DNA of 64,000 nt from Clostridia bacterium (GCA_017522515.1 JAFWZH010000258.1:1-64000), one strand, 5' to 3'; positions 49,716 through 58,257 are shown, counted from the stretch's first letter. Numbers and translations: made by a program. Notes: generated by a model from the letters alone, not told the origin.

Positions 49716-51344
49716 ATGAGCGATGCATTTTATACACAGGAGATGCTGGATTCAATAAAGAAGGTTGAAGCAAGTCGTGCATCACGTATCGGTTTTGAAC
49801 CAAGAAGAATGACAGCAGAGGAAAAGGAAGCTTTACTTGCAAAATTCCATCCTGATTATAAGAAAGAAAATTTTGCCACATTGGAAATGGGTCCTAATAA
49901 AGGTGAACAGGTTCCTACTGAGCTTGCTGCATTGTTGCAGGCACACAGCCGCATAAATCCCGATGAAATCGATTTAAGCCATGCAGATTATGATGTTGAT
50001 GTTCTCGTAATCGGCGGAGGCGGAGCAGGTTCTTCTGCAGCAGTTATGGCACATGAGAACGGTGCTAATGTTATGATAGTAACAAAGCTTCGTCACGGTG
50101 ATGCAAATACTATGATGGCAGAGGGCGGTATTCAGGCTGCAGATAAAGAAAACGACTCACCTATGACTCACTACGTTGACGCTTTAGGTGGCGGACACTT
50201 CAAAAACGTTCCGGAGTTGTTATATAAACTTGTTACAGACGGCCCCGGCGCAGTTAAGTGGCTTAACGATTTGGGCGTTATGTTTGATAAAGAAGAAGAC
50301 GGCACAATGGTTACAACACATGGCGGCGGTACATCAAGGAAGAGAATGCACGCAGCAAAAGACTATTCCGGTGCTGAAATCATGCGTGTTCTTCGTGATG
50401 AAGTTATTAACAGACAGATTCCTGTTGTTGACTATACAGCAGCAGTAGAGCTTATTCTTGACGAAAACGGCAAGGCAGCCGGCGCTGTTCTTATGAATAT
50501 GGAGACGCATGAAATCCTTATTGCAAAGGCAAAGACAGTTGTTATTGCTACAGGTGGTGCAGGAAGACTTCACTATCAAGGATTCCCCACATCAAATCAC
50601 TACGGTGCTACAGCTGATGGTCTTGTGCTTGCATACCGTGTAGGTGCTCCGCTTTTGTATGCGTATACATTGCAGTACCATCCTACAGGTGTTGCTTTCC
50701 CCGCACAGATTTTCGGTGCTCTCGTTACGGAAAAGGTTCGCTCTCTCGGAGCAATGCTTATTAACGTAGAGGGAGAAGCATTTATGCATCCTCTTGAGAC
50801 ACGTGACGTTTCTGCTGCTTCTATTATTCGTGAGTGCAAAGAAAGAGGCAAGGGTGTACCTACTCCGGATGGTTACGGTATATGGCTCGACACTCCTATG
50901 ATTGAAGAAATTCACGGTAAGGGTGCCATTGAGAAGAGAATTCCTGCTATGCTCCGTATGTTTATGAAATACGGTTATGATATGAGAGAAAAACCGATTT
51001 TGATTTATCCTACACTTCACTATCAAAATGGTGGTATCAAAATAGGTGCTGACGGTATGTCAGAGGTAGAGAACCTCTTTGTTGCAGGTGAGGCTGTCGG
51101 AGGAATCCACGGTGAAAACAGACTTATGGGTAACTCACTTCTCGATATTATTGTATTCGGACGTAATGCCGGCGTTCACGCTGCAGCTAAGGCAAAAACT
51201 GTTGGCGAAGTTGGTAAGTTGACTCTTGATCACGTTAAGAAATTTGACAAAGAGCTTGCTGATGCAGGCATAGTTACTGATAAAGTATCTCCTCAATTGT
51301 TGCCCAGATATACACATGGCAATCCTAAGTATGAGGCTAAATAA
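49716..51344 (+). CDS. FrdA/TfrA-like fumarate reductase flavoprotein
   Basis: This 542-residue flavoprotein has AAGGAGG before the ATG. The FAD site VLVIGGGGAGSSAAVMAHENGA, the TKLRHGDANTMMAEGGIQAA block, FAD-His region THGGGTSRKRMHA, substrate-site LQYHPTGVAFPAQ, VRSLGAMLINVEGEAFMHPLETRDVSAASIIREC, LHYQNGGIKI and the C-terminal NLFVAGEAVGGIHGENRLMGNSLLDIIVFGRNAG are all present. It should reduce fumarate to succinate at a covalent or tightly bound FAD. Size and lack of a capping C-terminal domain match soluble TfrA of thiol:fumarate reductase. Its neighbour is the iron-sulfur subunit, 13 bp upstream. Confidence 0.9.
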   Translation: MSDAFYTQEMLDSIKKVEASRASRIGFEPRRMTAEEKEALLAKFHPDYKKENFATLEMGPNKGEQVPTELAALLQAHSRINPDEIDLSHADYDVDVLVIGGGGAGSSAAVMAHENGANVMIVTKLRHGDANTMMAEGGIQAADKENDSPMTHYVDALGGGHFKNVPELLYKLVTDGPGAVKWLNDLGVMFDKEEDGTMVTTHGGGTSRKRMHAAKDYSGAEIMRVLRDEVINRQIPVVDYTAAVELILDENGKAAGAVLMNMETHEILIAKAKTVVIATGGAGRLHYQGFPTSNHYGATADGLVLAYRVGAPLLYAYTLQYHPTGVAFPAQIFGALVTEKVRSLGAMLINVEGEAFMHPLETRDVSAASIIRECKERGKGVPTPDGYGIWLDTPMIEEIHGKGAIEKRIPAMLRMFMKYGYDMREKPILIYPTLHYQNGGIKIGADGMSEVENLFVAGEAVGGIHGENRLMGNSLLDIIVFGRNAGVHAAAKAKTVGEVGKLTLDHVKKFDKELADAGIVTDKVSPQLLPRYTHGNPKYEAK

Positions 51345-51366
51345 GAAAAGAGGCAAATTATAAGCA

Positions 51367-52653
51367 ATGGATATTATTGACAAAATATTTTCATTAGGTG
51401 CAGTCGGCAGTACAACCATTGTGCTTTGCGGAGCAATGTTGATAGCGTTTATCGGTTATGCATTAGGTAGCATAAAAATCAAAGGCGTATCCTTGGGAAC
51501 AGCCGGTGTATTTTTAATGGCTTTACTTTTCGGTTACTTGTTTACATTGCCGGTATTGAAGGATGTTCCGATTATAGGAAAATTCTTTATTGAAGATGCC
51601 ACAGCAGGTGCGGTAAGCAAGTACAAGATGTTAAGCTCAATAGGATTGGTATTATTTGTTACGGCAGTAGGTTTTATAGCAGGTCCGAGCTTCTTTAAAA
51701 ATCTTAAAAAGAATGCAAAATCTTACGTTCTTTTGGGAGTGTTGATTGTAGGTTCAGGCGCGCTTGTGTGTGCATTGTTCTCTTTGATAAAGGGAAGTGC
51801 TTACGGTACCGGAATTATGTCAGGTGCATTAACAAGTACTCCCGGTTTCTCTGCATCACAAGAAGCCGTTTCAAGTTCAAATCCTGACCAATTGGGACTT
51901 GTTGCTTTAGGTCATGCAGTTGCATATCCTTTCGGAGTGGTTGGTGTTGTGTTGTTTGTACAACTGATACCTAAATTCTTAAAAGCAGACATGGCAAAAG
52001 AAAGAGAACTTATGAAAGTAGGTACGGAGTCTGTCGTTGAAGAGAAAAAAGAAACTAAGAAGCTTTTTGAGCTTGACGAATTCGGACTTGGCGCATTTGG
52101 ATTGGCTGTTGTTTTGGGAATTTTTCTCGGTTCAATAAAAATTCCTCTTTCAGGCTCAGGCTATGCAGAGGGTGCAGCAACATTCTCTTTGGGTAATACA
52201 GGCGGTCCGCTTATAATGGCGCTTATTTTGGGACACTTTGGCAGAATGGGCAAGTTAAGTTTAAAAGTTCCGGAGAAGACTCTTAAAGTATTCCGTGAAT
52301 TTGGTTTAATGCTTTTCTTGTTGGGTGCAGGCGTTGAAGGTGGAGTTGAGCTTGTTGACCAAATAAAGCAATCCTCTGACGGAGCAATGATTATTTTATA
52401 TGGTTTTGTCAGTGGAGCATTAATGACAATTATTCCTATGATTATCGGATACGTTATTGCAAGAAAACTTCTCAAAATGAGTATGCTTAACGCATTGGGC
52501 TCAATTACAGGAGGTATGACAAGTACACCTGCTTTAGGAACACTTATAAATGTTGCCGGTACAGATGATGTTGCAGCTGCTTATGCGTCAACATATCCTG
52601 TTGCCCTTGTTCTTGTAGTTCTTGCATCACAGCTTATAGCTGTACTCATATAA
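51367..52653 (+). CDS. AspT/SucE-type (AAE family) transporter, candidate succinate exporter
   Basis: This 428-residue protein has about ten membrane helices in two homologous halves, each with the AAE-family motif (GALTSTPGFSAS near residue 150 and GGMTSTPALGT near 385). The first half also has FVTAVGFIAGPSFF and the second LFLLGAGVEGG. The paired regulatory RCK/TrkA-C domains usual between the halves of AspT are missing; only a short Lys/Glu linker (about 215-235) remains. The family includes aspartate:alanine exchangers and the succinate exporter SucE of Corynebacterium. As the last gene of a fumarate-to-succinate operon, succinate export is the best guess. It starts 22 bp after the flavoprotein gene. 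Confidence 0.8.
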   Translation: MDIIDKIFSLGAVGSTTIVLCGAMLIAFIGYALGSIKIKGVSLGTAGVFLMALLFGYLFTLPVLKDVPIIGKFFIEDATAGAVSKYKMLSSIGLVLFVTAVGFIAGPSFFKNLKKNAKSYVLLGVLIVGSGALVCALFSLIKGSAYGTGIMSGALTSTPGFSASQEAVSSSNPDQLGLVALGHAVAYPFGVVGVVLFVQLIPKFLKADMAKERELMKVGTESVVEEKKETKKLFELDEFGLGAFGLAVVLGIFLGSIKIPLSGSGYAEGAATFSLGNTGGPLIMALILGHFGRMGKLSLKVPEKTLKVFREFGLMLFLLGAGVEGGVELVDQIKQSSDGAMIILYGFVSGALMTIIPMIIGYVIARKLLKMSMLNALGSITGGMTSTPALGTLINVAGTDDVAAAYASTYPVALVLVVLASQLIAVLI

Positions 52654-52680
52654 GTATTTGTATAAGAGTATTTTGTTTTT

Positions 52681-52719
52681 AAAAGCAGAGCTTGTCTTGT
52701 TGATAAGTTCTGCTTTTTG
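52681..52719 (+). terminator. Terminator of the hdr-flx-frd operon
   Basis: AAAAGCAGAGCTTGTC pairs with GATAAGTTCTGCTTTT around a short loop, then TTG. It closes the operon of about 12.6 kb that begins near 40.0 kb and directly precedes the hydrolase start. Confidence 0.8.
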
Positions 52720-52722
52720 AAT

Positions 52723-53703
52723 ATGCGGCGTAATTTAACAACTTTTGGAGATAATAAAAAAGACAGGAGAAGCAATGGAAGCAGCAAAAAAGAACGATTA
52801 AAAAAAATATTGATTTCATTCTTAATTGCCGTATTTATAACGGTTATTGTTGTTATACCATTGTTGACTGCAGTTGTTTACAATATTATTTTTGACAGAC
52901 GATTTGAGCTTGATGAAGAAAATGCATATTCCGTAGAAGATTTTAAAGAACTACGGGTAGATAATTGCAACTTTAACTCGGATAACGGGCAAAAGCTTGC
53001 AGGATATAAATACTATAAAGAAAATAACAGCAAGGCAAAAGGCGTTATAGTTATTGCTCACGGAATGGGTTGCGGAGGGCAAAACGCTTTTATGGAAGTT
53101 GCGGATGCTTTTACCTCAGCAGGTTATTTAGTGTTTTCTTATGACGCTACAGGTAACGGGGCCAGTGAAGGTGACGGAATAGGTGGGTTGCCTCAAGGTG
53201 TTGCCGATATGGATTATGCACTGAAATTTATAAAAAAACAGCAGGAATACAAAGATTTGCCTATTATGTTATTTGGTCATAGTTGGGGAGCGTATTCCGT
53301 ATGTGCTGTGCTGAATTTCCATAATGATATTGATGCGGTTATATCTGTAGCCGGCTTTAACCAATCGTCAGATTTGTTGAAACAACAAGGCGAAAAGTAC
53401 ACCGGTGCAGCCGTAAATTTGCTTTTACCATATGTTAAAGGATATGAGAGATTACTTTTTGGCAAGTACGCGAGTGCTACAGCCATGGGTGGTTTTGAAA
53501 AAACAGACACACGGATAATGGTAATGCACAGCAAAGATGATGTTACTGTTCCTGTAAAATACGGTTATGAAAAGTATCATGATAAATATAAAAATTCAGA
53601 TAGATTTGTTTTTGAACTTTTTGACGACAAAGGTCATTTTGCAAAATTTGATGGTGAATTAATAGAAATCTTTATATCTTTTTACGATAAATCTCTTGAA
53701 TGA
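52723..53703 (+). CDS. Membrane-anchored alpha/beta hydrolase
   Basis: The most likely start is ATG at 52723, although no ribosome site stands before it and the operon terminator ends just four bases upstream; a later start is possible. The product of about 326 residues has one N-terminal membrane helix (about 28-50) and an alpha/beta-hydrolase domain. Visible parts are VIVIAHGMGCGGQNAFMEV (oxyanion region), nucleophile elbow LFGHSWGAYS, acid candidate in IMVMHSKDDVTVP, and His in FELFDDKGHFAKF. It probably acts outside the membrane as an esterase or peptidase. The substrate is unknown. Confidence 0.82.
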   Translation: MRRNLTTFGDNKKDRRSNGSSKKERLKKILISFLIAVFITVIVVIPLLTAVVYNIIFDRRFELDEENAYSVEDFKELRVDNCNFNSDNGQKLAGYKYYKENNSKAKGVIVIAHGMGCGGQNAFMEVADAFTSAGYLVFSYDATGNGASEGDGIGGLPQGVADMDYALKFIKKQQEYKDLPIMLFGHSWGAYSVCAVLNFHNDIDAVISVAGFNQSSDLLKQQGEKYTGAAVNLLLPYVKGYERLLFGKYASATAMGGFEKTDTRIMVMHSKDDVTVPVKYGYEKYHDKYKNSDRFVFELFDDKGHFAKFDGELIEIFISFYDKSLE

Positions 53704-53773
53704 GAATATTCGGACTTTTTTGTTATTTTCTGCATAGAATATAAAAAACAGTTATTAAAGGGAGTTTTTTGTA

Positions 53774-53995
53774 ATGTATACAGAGAAAACAAAAGTGCGC
53801 GAAATAATGCATTTGCCGGGAATATTGCAAATTGTGGAAAAATACACCAAAAGAAGAATTAATATGGCAACATTGAAAATGGGTGCAAATCTTACGATAA
53901 AGACAGTAGGGGAATATCTTCATTGGACGCAAGAGCAATTCAAAGAGGTTCTTACGGAGCTTAACAGTCTAAATAATAATTTAAAAAATAAATAA
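53774..53995 (+). CDS. Small helical protein, possibly DUF1858-like
   Basis: This 73-residue protein reads KVREIMHLPGILQIVEKYTKRRINMATLKMG, then LTIKTVGEYLHWTQEQFKEVLTELN. The arrangement (first helix, a Lys/Tyr 'iveky' helix, a loop, then 'tI..v.eyl....e.ll.eLN') recalls DUF1858 domains, which are found with redox proteins, but the Cys pair usual there is absent. AAAGGGAG precedes the ATG. It lies just before the Fe-regulated feoAB operon, outside its promoter. Function unknown. Confidence 0.55.
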   Translation: MYTEKTKVREIMHLPGILQIVEKYTKRRINMATLKMGANLTIKTVGEYLHWTQEQFKEVLTELNSLNNNLKNK

Positions 53996-54002
53996 AAAAG
54001 TC

Positions 54003-54055
54003 TTGACAAGGCAGTTAGGATGTGCTAACATATGGAATGGTTAGTTAAGACTAAC
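54003..54055 (+). promoter_or_regulatory. feoAB promoter with two palindromic operators
   Basis: TTGACA (54003-54008) and TAACAT (54026-54031) are 17 bp apart. Palindrome 1, GTTAG-GATGTG-CTAAC (54014-54029), overlaps the spacer and -10. Palindrome 2, GTTAG-TTAAGA-CTAAC (54040-54055), covers the start region. Both have the shape of DtxR/IdeR-type iron-repressor sites. Confidence 0.78.
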
Positions 54056-54109
54056 TGTACTTTTTCAATTTGATGAGAAATTGATGATTTTATATGAGGA
54101 GGCTATGAC

Positions 54110-54331
54110 ATGTCTACATTAAGAGACGTGAAAATCGGTAAAACTGTCACTGTTGTTAAACTGTGGGGTGAAGGTGCCGTGAAACGCAGAATAATGGATA
54201 TGGGCATTACGAAGGGAGTAAAAGTAACGGTTAGAAAAGTTGCTCCGTTAGGAGATCCGATTGAGATAACTGTAAGGGGATATGAACTCTCAATAAGAAA
54301 AGCAGATGCTGAAATGATTGAAGTGCAGTAA
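54110..54331 (+). CDS. feoA: Ferrous iron transport protein A
   Basis: This 73-residue SH3-like protein reads MSTLRDVKIGKTVTVVKLWGEGAVKRRIMDMGITKGVKVTVRKVAPLGDPIEITVRGYELSIRKADAEMIEV. It is the whole FeoA fold, with the conserved RR-x-x-D-M-G-x-x-x-G core and PLGDPIEI. FeoA assists FeoB-mediated Fe(II) uptake, probably as a regulator of its G domain. It is the first gene after a promoter with two palindromic operators; a third operator lies before feoB. GAGGAGG precedes the ATG. Confidence 0.93.
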   Translation: MSTLRDVKIGKTVTVVKLWGEGAVKRRIMDMGITKGVKVTVRKVAPLGDPIEITVRGYELSIRKADAEMIEVQ

Positions 54332-54346
54332 TTTTTTTAAAAATAA

Positions 54347-54362
54347 GTTAGTTTTGGCTAAC
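54347..54362. promoter_or_regulatory. Third copy of the iron operator, between feoA and feoB
   Basis: GTTAG-TTTTGG-CTAAC (54347-54362), identical in arms and spacing to the two at the feoA promoter, within the 67-bp feoA-feoB gap. It may mark a second regulated promoter or act as a roadblock. Confidence 0.7.
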
Positions 54363-54398
54363 TTGATTTACATATAATAAAAAGAGAGGAAAATAAAA

Positions 54399-56741
54399 AT
54401 GAGTATAAAAATCGCTCTTGCAGGTAATCCGAACAGTGGAAAAACAACACTTTTTAATGCTTTGACCGGCTCAAACCAGTTTGTTGGCAATTGGCCCGGA
54501 GTAACGGTAGAAAAAAAAGAAGGCAAATTCAAAAAGGACAGTGACGTAATAATTGTCGATTTGCCCGGTATTTATTCTCTTTCTCCATATACGTTAGAAG
54601 AAGTTGTTGCGAGAAATTACCTTGTAGGAGAGCGACCTGATGCTATATTAAATATCGTTGACGGTACTAATATAGAAAGAAATCTTTATTTAACAACACA
54701 GTTAAAAGAATTAGGTATTCCTGTAGTTGTTGCAGTGAATATGATGGATATTGTCATAAAAAACGGAGATAAAATAAATATACCGGAGCTTTCAAAGGCT
54801 ATGGGCTGCAAAATAGTAGAGATTTCCGCTTTGAAAGAAACAGGTATAACAGAGGCTGCAGAAGAAGCAATAAAGGCAGCAAAAGGAACAAAGATTATTC
54901 CGCAGCATTGTTTTAGCGGAGAAGTAGAACATACACTGGCGCACATAGAAGAGGCGGCAGTTCACGGACTGCCTATAGAACAGCAGCGTTGGTATGCAAT
55001 TAAAATTTTTGAACGTGACAGCAAAGTTTTGGAGCAACTTAATCTTGATAAAGAAGTGATGCAACACATAGAGGAAGACATTCAGGCAACAGAGCAAGCA
55101 ATGGATGATGATTCCGAGAGCATTATCACGAATGAGCGTTATACATATATAGAAACAATTTTAAAAGGTTGTTATCATAAGAAAAATGCCAGCAAAATGA
55201 CAATTTCAGACAAAATTGACAGAATTTTAACGAATAGATTTGCCGCACTTCCCATATTTGCAATAATAATGTTTGCAGTTTATTTTATTTCGGTAACTAC
55301 CATTGGTGCTTGGGTGACAGATTGGACTAATGACGGATTGTTTGGTGATGGTTTCCATCTGTTTAACATAGGTGTTTCTGAATATGAAGCGGCAACAGAC
55401 GAGTTTGCTGAAATAATATGGGCGGACAAGACGGTTAATGATGCGGTAGATAAAGCGGTAAAAGATAAACTGCCCGGAGCAGAAGAAATTCAAAGTGCAA
55501 TTGATAATAAAGATTTTGCAGCTTTTGAAGAGGCGTATGGCTCTTACGGTGAAGTTATTGGTGAAACTTTTACGAGTGATGTAAACGCTCTTCTTGAGGG
55601 GGCACCAAATCCTGCGGATTATGGTGTGTGGGTGCCGGGCATACCTGTTTTGGCAGAAAAAGGTTTAAATGCTATCAATTGTAATGAAACTGTAAGTAGT
55701 CTTGTGCTTGACGGAATTATTGGTGGTGTAGGTGCGGTTTTGGGCTTTGTTCCTCAAATGTTGGTGCTCTTTATTTTCCTTGCTTTTCTTGAAGCTTGCG
55801 GATATATGGCCAGAATCGCTTTCGTTATGGACAGACTTTTCTGTAAAATCGGACTTTCGGGTAAGTCGTTTATTCCTTTGCTTGTAGGAACCGGTTGCGG
55901 AGTTCCCGGTATAATGGCTTCCAGAACTATTGAGAATGAACGAGATAGGAGAATGACAATAATTACAACAACATTCATTCCTTGCGGAGCAAAGCTTCCT
56001 GTTATAGCGCTCGTTGCGTCTGCTCTTTTCGGGGGTGCTTGGTGGGTTGGACCCAGTGCGTATTTTATTGGAATGGCGGCTGTCGTCGTTTCCGGTATAA
56101 TGCTGAAAAAGACAAAAATGTTTGCCGGCGAACCGGCTCCGTTTGTGATGGAATTGCCACCGTATCACATGCCCACATTCCGTAATATAATGCGCAGTAT
56201 GTGGGAACGTGGTTGGTCTTTTATAAAGAAGGCGACAACAATTATTCTCCTTTCTACAGTTATTATTTGGGCTGCAGACTATTTCGGAATGCTTGATCCG
56301 ATTGGCAATGCTATAAAATGGATTTTTGTTCCCTTGGGATTTGGCTCAGGTGAGGCAGGCGCTACTGCTTCCGTTGCTACGATAATGGGTCTGATTGCAA
56401 AAGAAGAGATTGTAGCAGTATTTGGTGTCACTGACATTATGGGTATGACAAAGCTGACAGCATATTCATTCTTGATCTTCAATTTGCTGTGTGCACCGTG
56501 TTTTGCGGCAATCGGGGCAATAAGAAGGGAAATGAACTCTGCAAAATGGACATTGTTTGCAATAGGATATCAGACATTGTTTGCGTATGCGATTTCTTTC
56601 ATTGTATATCAGTTGGGAATGCTGTTTGTGGGAAGCGGAAATATAATTTGTGCTATTATCGCTTTTATACTTATTGCAGCTTTTGTATACATGTTGTTTA
56701 AACCGTATAAAGAAAGTACAAAACTCACGACAAAAATATAA
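54399..56741 (+). CDS. feoB: Ferrous iron transporter FeoB
   Basis: This 780-residue membrane protein has an N-terminal G domain with G1 ALAGNPNSGKTTLFN, G3 VDLPGIYSLSPY and G4-type VAVNMMD, plus a GDI-like helical region (about 160-265). Membrane helices include the Gate motifs LVGTGCGVPGIMASR and FIPCGAKLPVIALVASALFG. An outside loop of about 110 residues (around 320-430) between the first membrane helix and the core is acidic and helical. It drives Fe(II) uptake with GTP/ATP hydrolysis. GAGAGG precedes the ATG. A small Cys-rich membrane protein follows. Confidence 0.95.
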   Translation: MSIKIALAGNPNSGKTTLFNALTGSNQFVGNWPGVTVEKKEGKFKKDSDVIIVDLPGIYSLSPYTLEEVVARNYLVGERPDAILNIVDGTNIERNLYLTTQLKELGIPVVVAVNMMDIVIKNGDKINIPELSKAMGCKIVEISALKETGITEAAEEAIKAAKGTKIIPQHCFSGEVEHTLAHIEEAAVHGLPIEQQRWYAIKIFERDSKVLEQLNLDKEVMQHIEEDIQATEQAMDDDSESIITNERYTYIETILKGCYHKKNASKMTISDKIDRILTNRFAALPIFAIIMFAVYFISVTTIGAWVTDWTNDGLFGDGFHLFNIGVSEYEAATDEFAEIIWADKTVNDAVDKAVKDKLPGAEEIQSAIDNKDFAAFEEAYGSYGEVIGETFTSDVNALLEGAPNPADYGVWVPGIPVLAEKGLNAINCNETVSSLVLDGIIGGVGAVLGFVPQMLVLFIFLAFLEACGYMARIAFVMDRLFCKIGLSGKSFIPLLVGTGCGVPGIMASRTIENERDRRMTIITTTFIPCGAKLPVIALVASALFGGAWWVGPSAYFIGMAAVVVSGIMLKKTKMFAGEPAPFVMELPPYHMPTFRNIMRSMWERGWSFIKKATTIILLSTVIIWAADYFGMLDPIGNAIKWIFVPLGFGSGEAGATASVATIMGLIAKEEIVAVFGVTDIMGMTKLTAYSFLIFNLLCAPCFAAIGAIRREMNSAKWTLFAIGYQTLFAYAISFIVYQLGMLFVGSGNIICAIIAFILIAAFVYMLFKPYKESTKLTTKI

Positions 56742-56773
56742 ATTACCGATACACAAAGGAGGCACTAAAAGAG

Positions 56774-56947
56774 ATGGAATTTATTAAAGCTTATGGTGGA
56801 ACAATATTAGTGGCAGCTGTTGTTTTGGCAGTGGTGATTGCGGTTATCATAAAAATTATTAAAGATAAAAAATCCGGTAAAGCCTCATGTGGTTGCGGAT
56901 GCGGTTGTAAAAACTGCCCGTCTTCCGGTAGGTGCCAAGATAAATAG
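56774..56947 (+). CDS. FeoB-associated Cys-rich membrane protein
   Basis: This 57-residue protein starts 33 bp after feoB, with AAGGAGG upstream. It has one membrane helix (about 9-30, ILVAAVVLAVVIAVIIKII) and a C-terminal tail with CGCGCGCKNC and a further Cys, a metal-binding pattern. This is the standard Firmicutes companion of FeoB, thought to bind iron or couple to FeoB at the membrane, which fits the position. It is the last gene of the feo operon. Confidence 0.9.
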   Translation: MEFIKAYGGTILVAAVVLAVVIAVIIKIIKDKKSGKASCGCGCGCKNCPSSGRCQDK

Positions 56948-56971
56948 CAGGGGATTTCGTTGTTTATGAGT

Positions 56972-57000
56972 TTGACACACTTTTTTTTTATTGTTATAAT
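56972..57000 (+). promoter_or_regulatory. Sigma-A promoter upstream of the lipoprotein gene
   Basis: TTGACA (56972-56977) and TATAAT (56995-57000) are both perfect consensus hexamers with a 17-bp spacer, 38 bp before the start codon. Confidence 0.82.
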
Positions 57001-57038
57001 TTAACGAAGAATTATGGAATAATAAGGAGGTGTGCTTT

Positions 57039-58229
57039 GTGAGAAACAGCTCAAAAATTAAAGTGACTATAATATTTGTTCTTGCAATATTTGCATTGTT
57101 ACTTGCTTTTACATCTTGTAAGGGTGAAAGTTTGCCCAAAAGCAATATAGGGGCTAAGGATGCCTGGGATTTTGTCAGTGCCGGCTTTAATAAGACATCA
57201 GAAGCAACAAGCTATAAAGTTGTTTTTGAAACACATAGTGAAGCAGCTTTCGGTGAGTTTTCCTCTGAGGACAGCACAAAGAACACAATGACAATTTGTG
57301 GCTTGGGTACAGATGATTTTATGGCAACAGCCGAAAAACATAATTCAGAAACGATAATTACAAATGAATATTTTTTTACGCCCGATAAGTTCTACACAGT
57401 AGAGAAAAACAGCGATACTGTTTCGATGCCGTGCTTATACGTATCTGACAATATTGATGTTGTTGAAGAAGTAACGGGACTTAATGTTTTCGAAATTGAA
57501 ATGGATGCTGTAAAAAAAGCAATTGAAAACAGCAAAAGTATTGTAAAAGAAACAGAAAAGGATTTGTCATATATTAGATTTTCAATTACATCAGATGAAT
57601 TGGTTTCAGTTTTAGGTAGTTCTTATGAGGTTTTTAATGACATGAAAAGCTTTTCGGGATTTATGTTTTTCTATGTAAACAGTGACGGATATCTTGTGAA
57701 GTTTGGTTATGATTCTTCTTACTCAGAAACGTATGAAGAACAAGAAACTTACGTTAATTTAAAAGTAGAATATGCCTTTTCTGATATAAACAGTGTTAAG
57801 CTTGTTTCTGAGCCTCAGTGGGTGTCAACATTAAAACCGGAGGCTTATGATACGGTAAAATATGTAAAAAATAACGTGGAGTATTTCTTTTTATGTGAAA
57901 GACCGGATAAGGGATCTGATTATTCTTATAAGCTTTATGAAATAACAAATTTAGAGGATAAAGAAGCTCCGGTAAAGTTTGCGGAAATTCCCGAAACTAT
58001 AGAAGGTGTTCCCGTTACAGCGATAAGCGGTACAGCTATTGCATTTGGTAAAGGCGTAGAAACTTTGGTAATGCCCAAATATATAAAAGAAGTTCCGTAT
58101 CCTGAGAACTCTACACCGATGACTGTTTTTTGTAAGTGCTCCGAGCTGTTAGATGTGCCGCCGACAGAGGTGACGGTTTATTTGGCAGATGAATGGGAAT
58201 ATGTAAACGGTGTTCCTACCGTAAAGTAA
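57039..58229 (+). CDS. Lipoprotein of unknown function
   Basis: The GTG at 57039 follows AAGGAGG by eight bases; a GTG at 57030 overlaps it. The 396-residue product has a lipoprotein signal (LLLAFTSC, Cys near 27). Residues 40-270 form an LppX/DUF-like lipoprotein fold with many beta strands (YKVVFETHSE, MTICGLG, YFFTPDKFYTVEKNS). Residues 300-390 hold a short Leu-rich-like repeat area (ITNLEDKEAPVKFAEIPETIEGVPVTAISGTA). The fold is not one I can name. It has a perfect promoter, so it should be well expressed, and metF follows after 28 bp. Confidence 0.65.
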   Translation: MRNSSKIKVTIIFVLAIFALLLAFTSCKGESLPKSNIGAKDAWDFVSAGFNKTSEATSYKVVFETHSEAAFGEFSSEDSTKNTMTICGLGTDDFMATAEKHNSETIITNEYFFTPDKFYTVEKNSDTVSMPCLYVSDNIDVVEEVTGLNVFEIEMDAVKKAIENSKSIVKETEKDLSYIRFSITSDELVSVLGSSYEVFNDMKSFSGFMFFYVNSDGYLVKFGYDSSYSETYEEQETYVNLKVEYAFSDINSVKLVSEPQWVSTLKPEAYDTVKYVKNNVEYFFLCERPDKGSDYSYKLYEITNLEDKEAPVKFAEIPETIEGVPVTAISGTAIAFGKGVETLVMPKYIKEVPYPENSTPMTVFCKCSELLDVPPTEVTVYLADEWEYVNGVPTVK

Positions 58230-58257
58230 TTGATATAAAATTTGTGGAGTGGATAGT

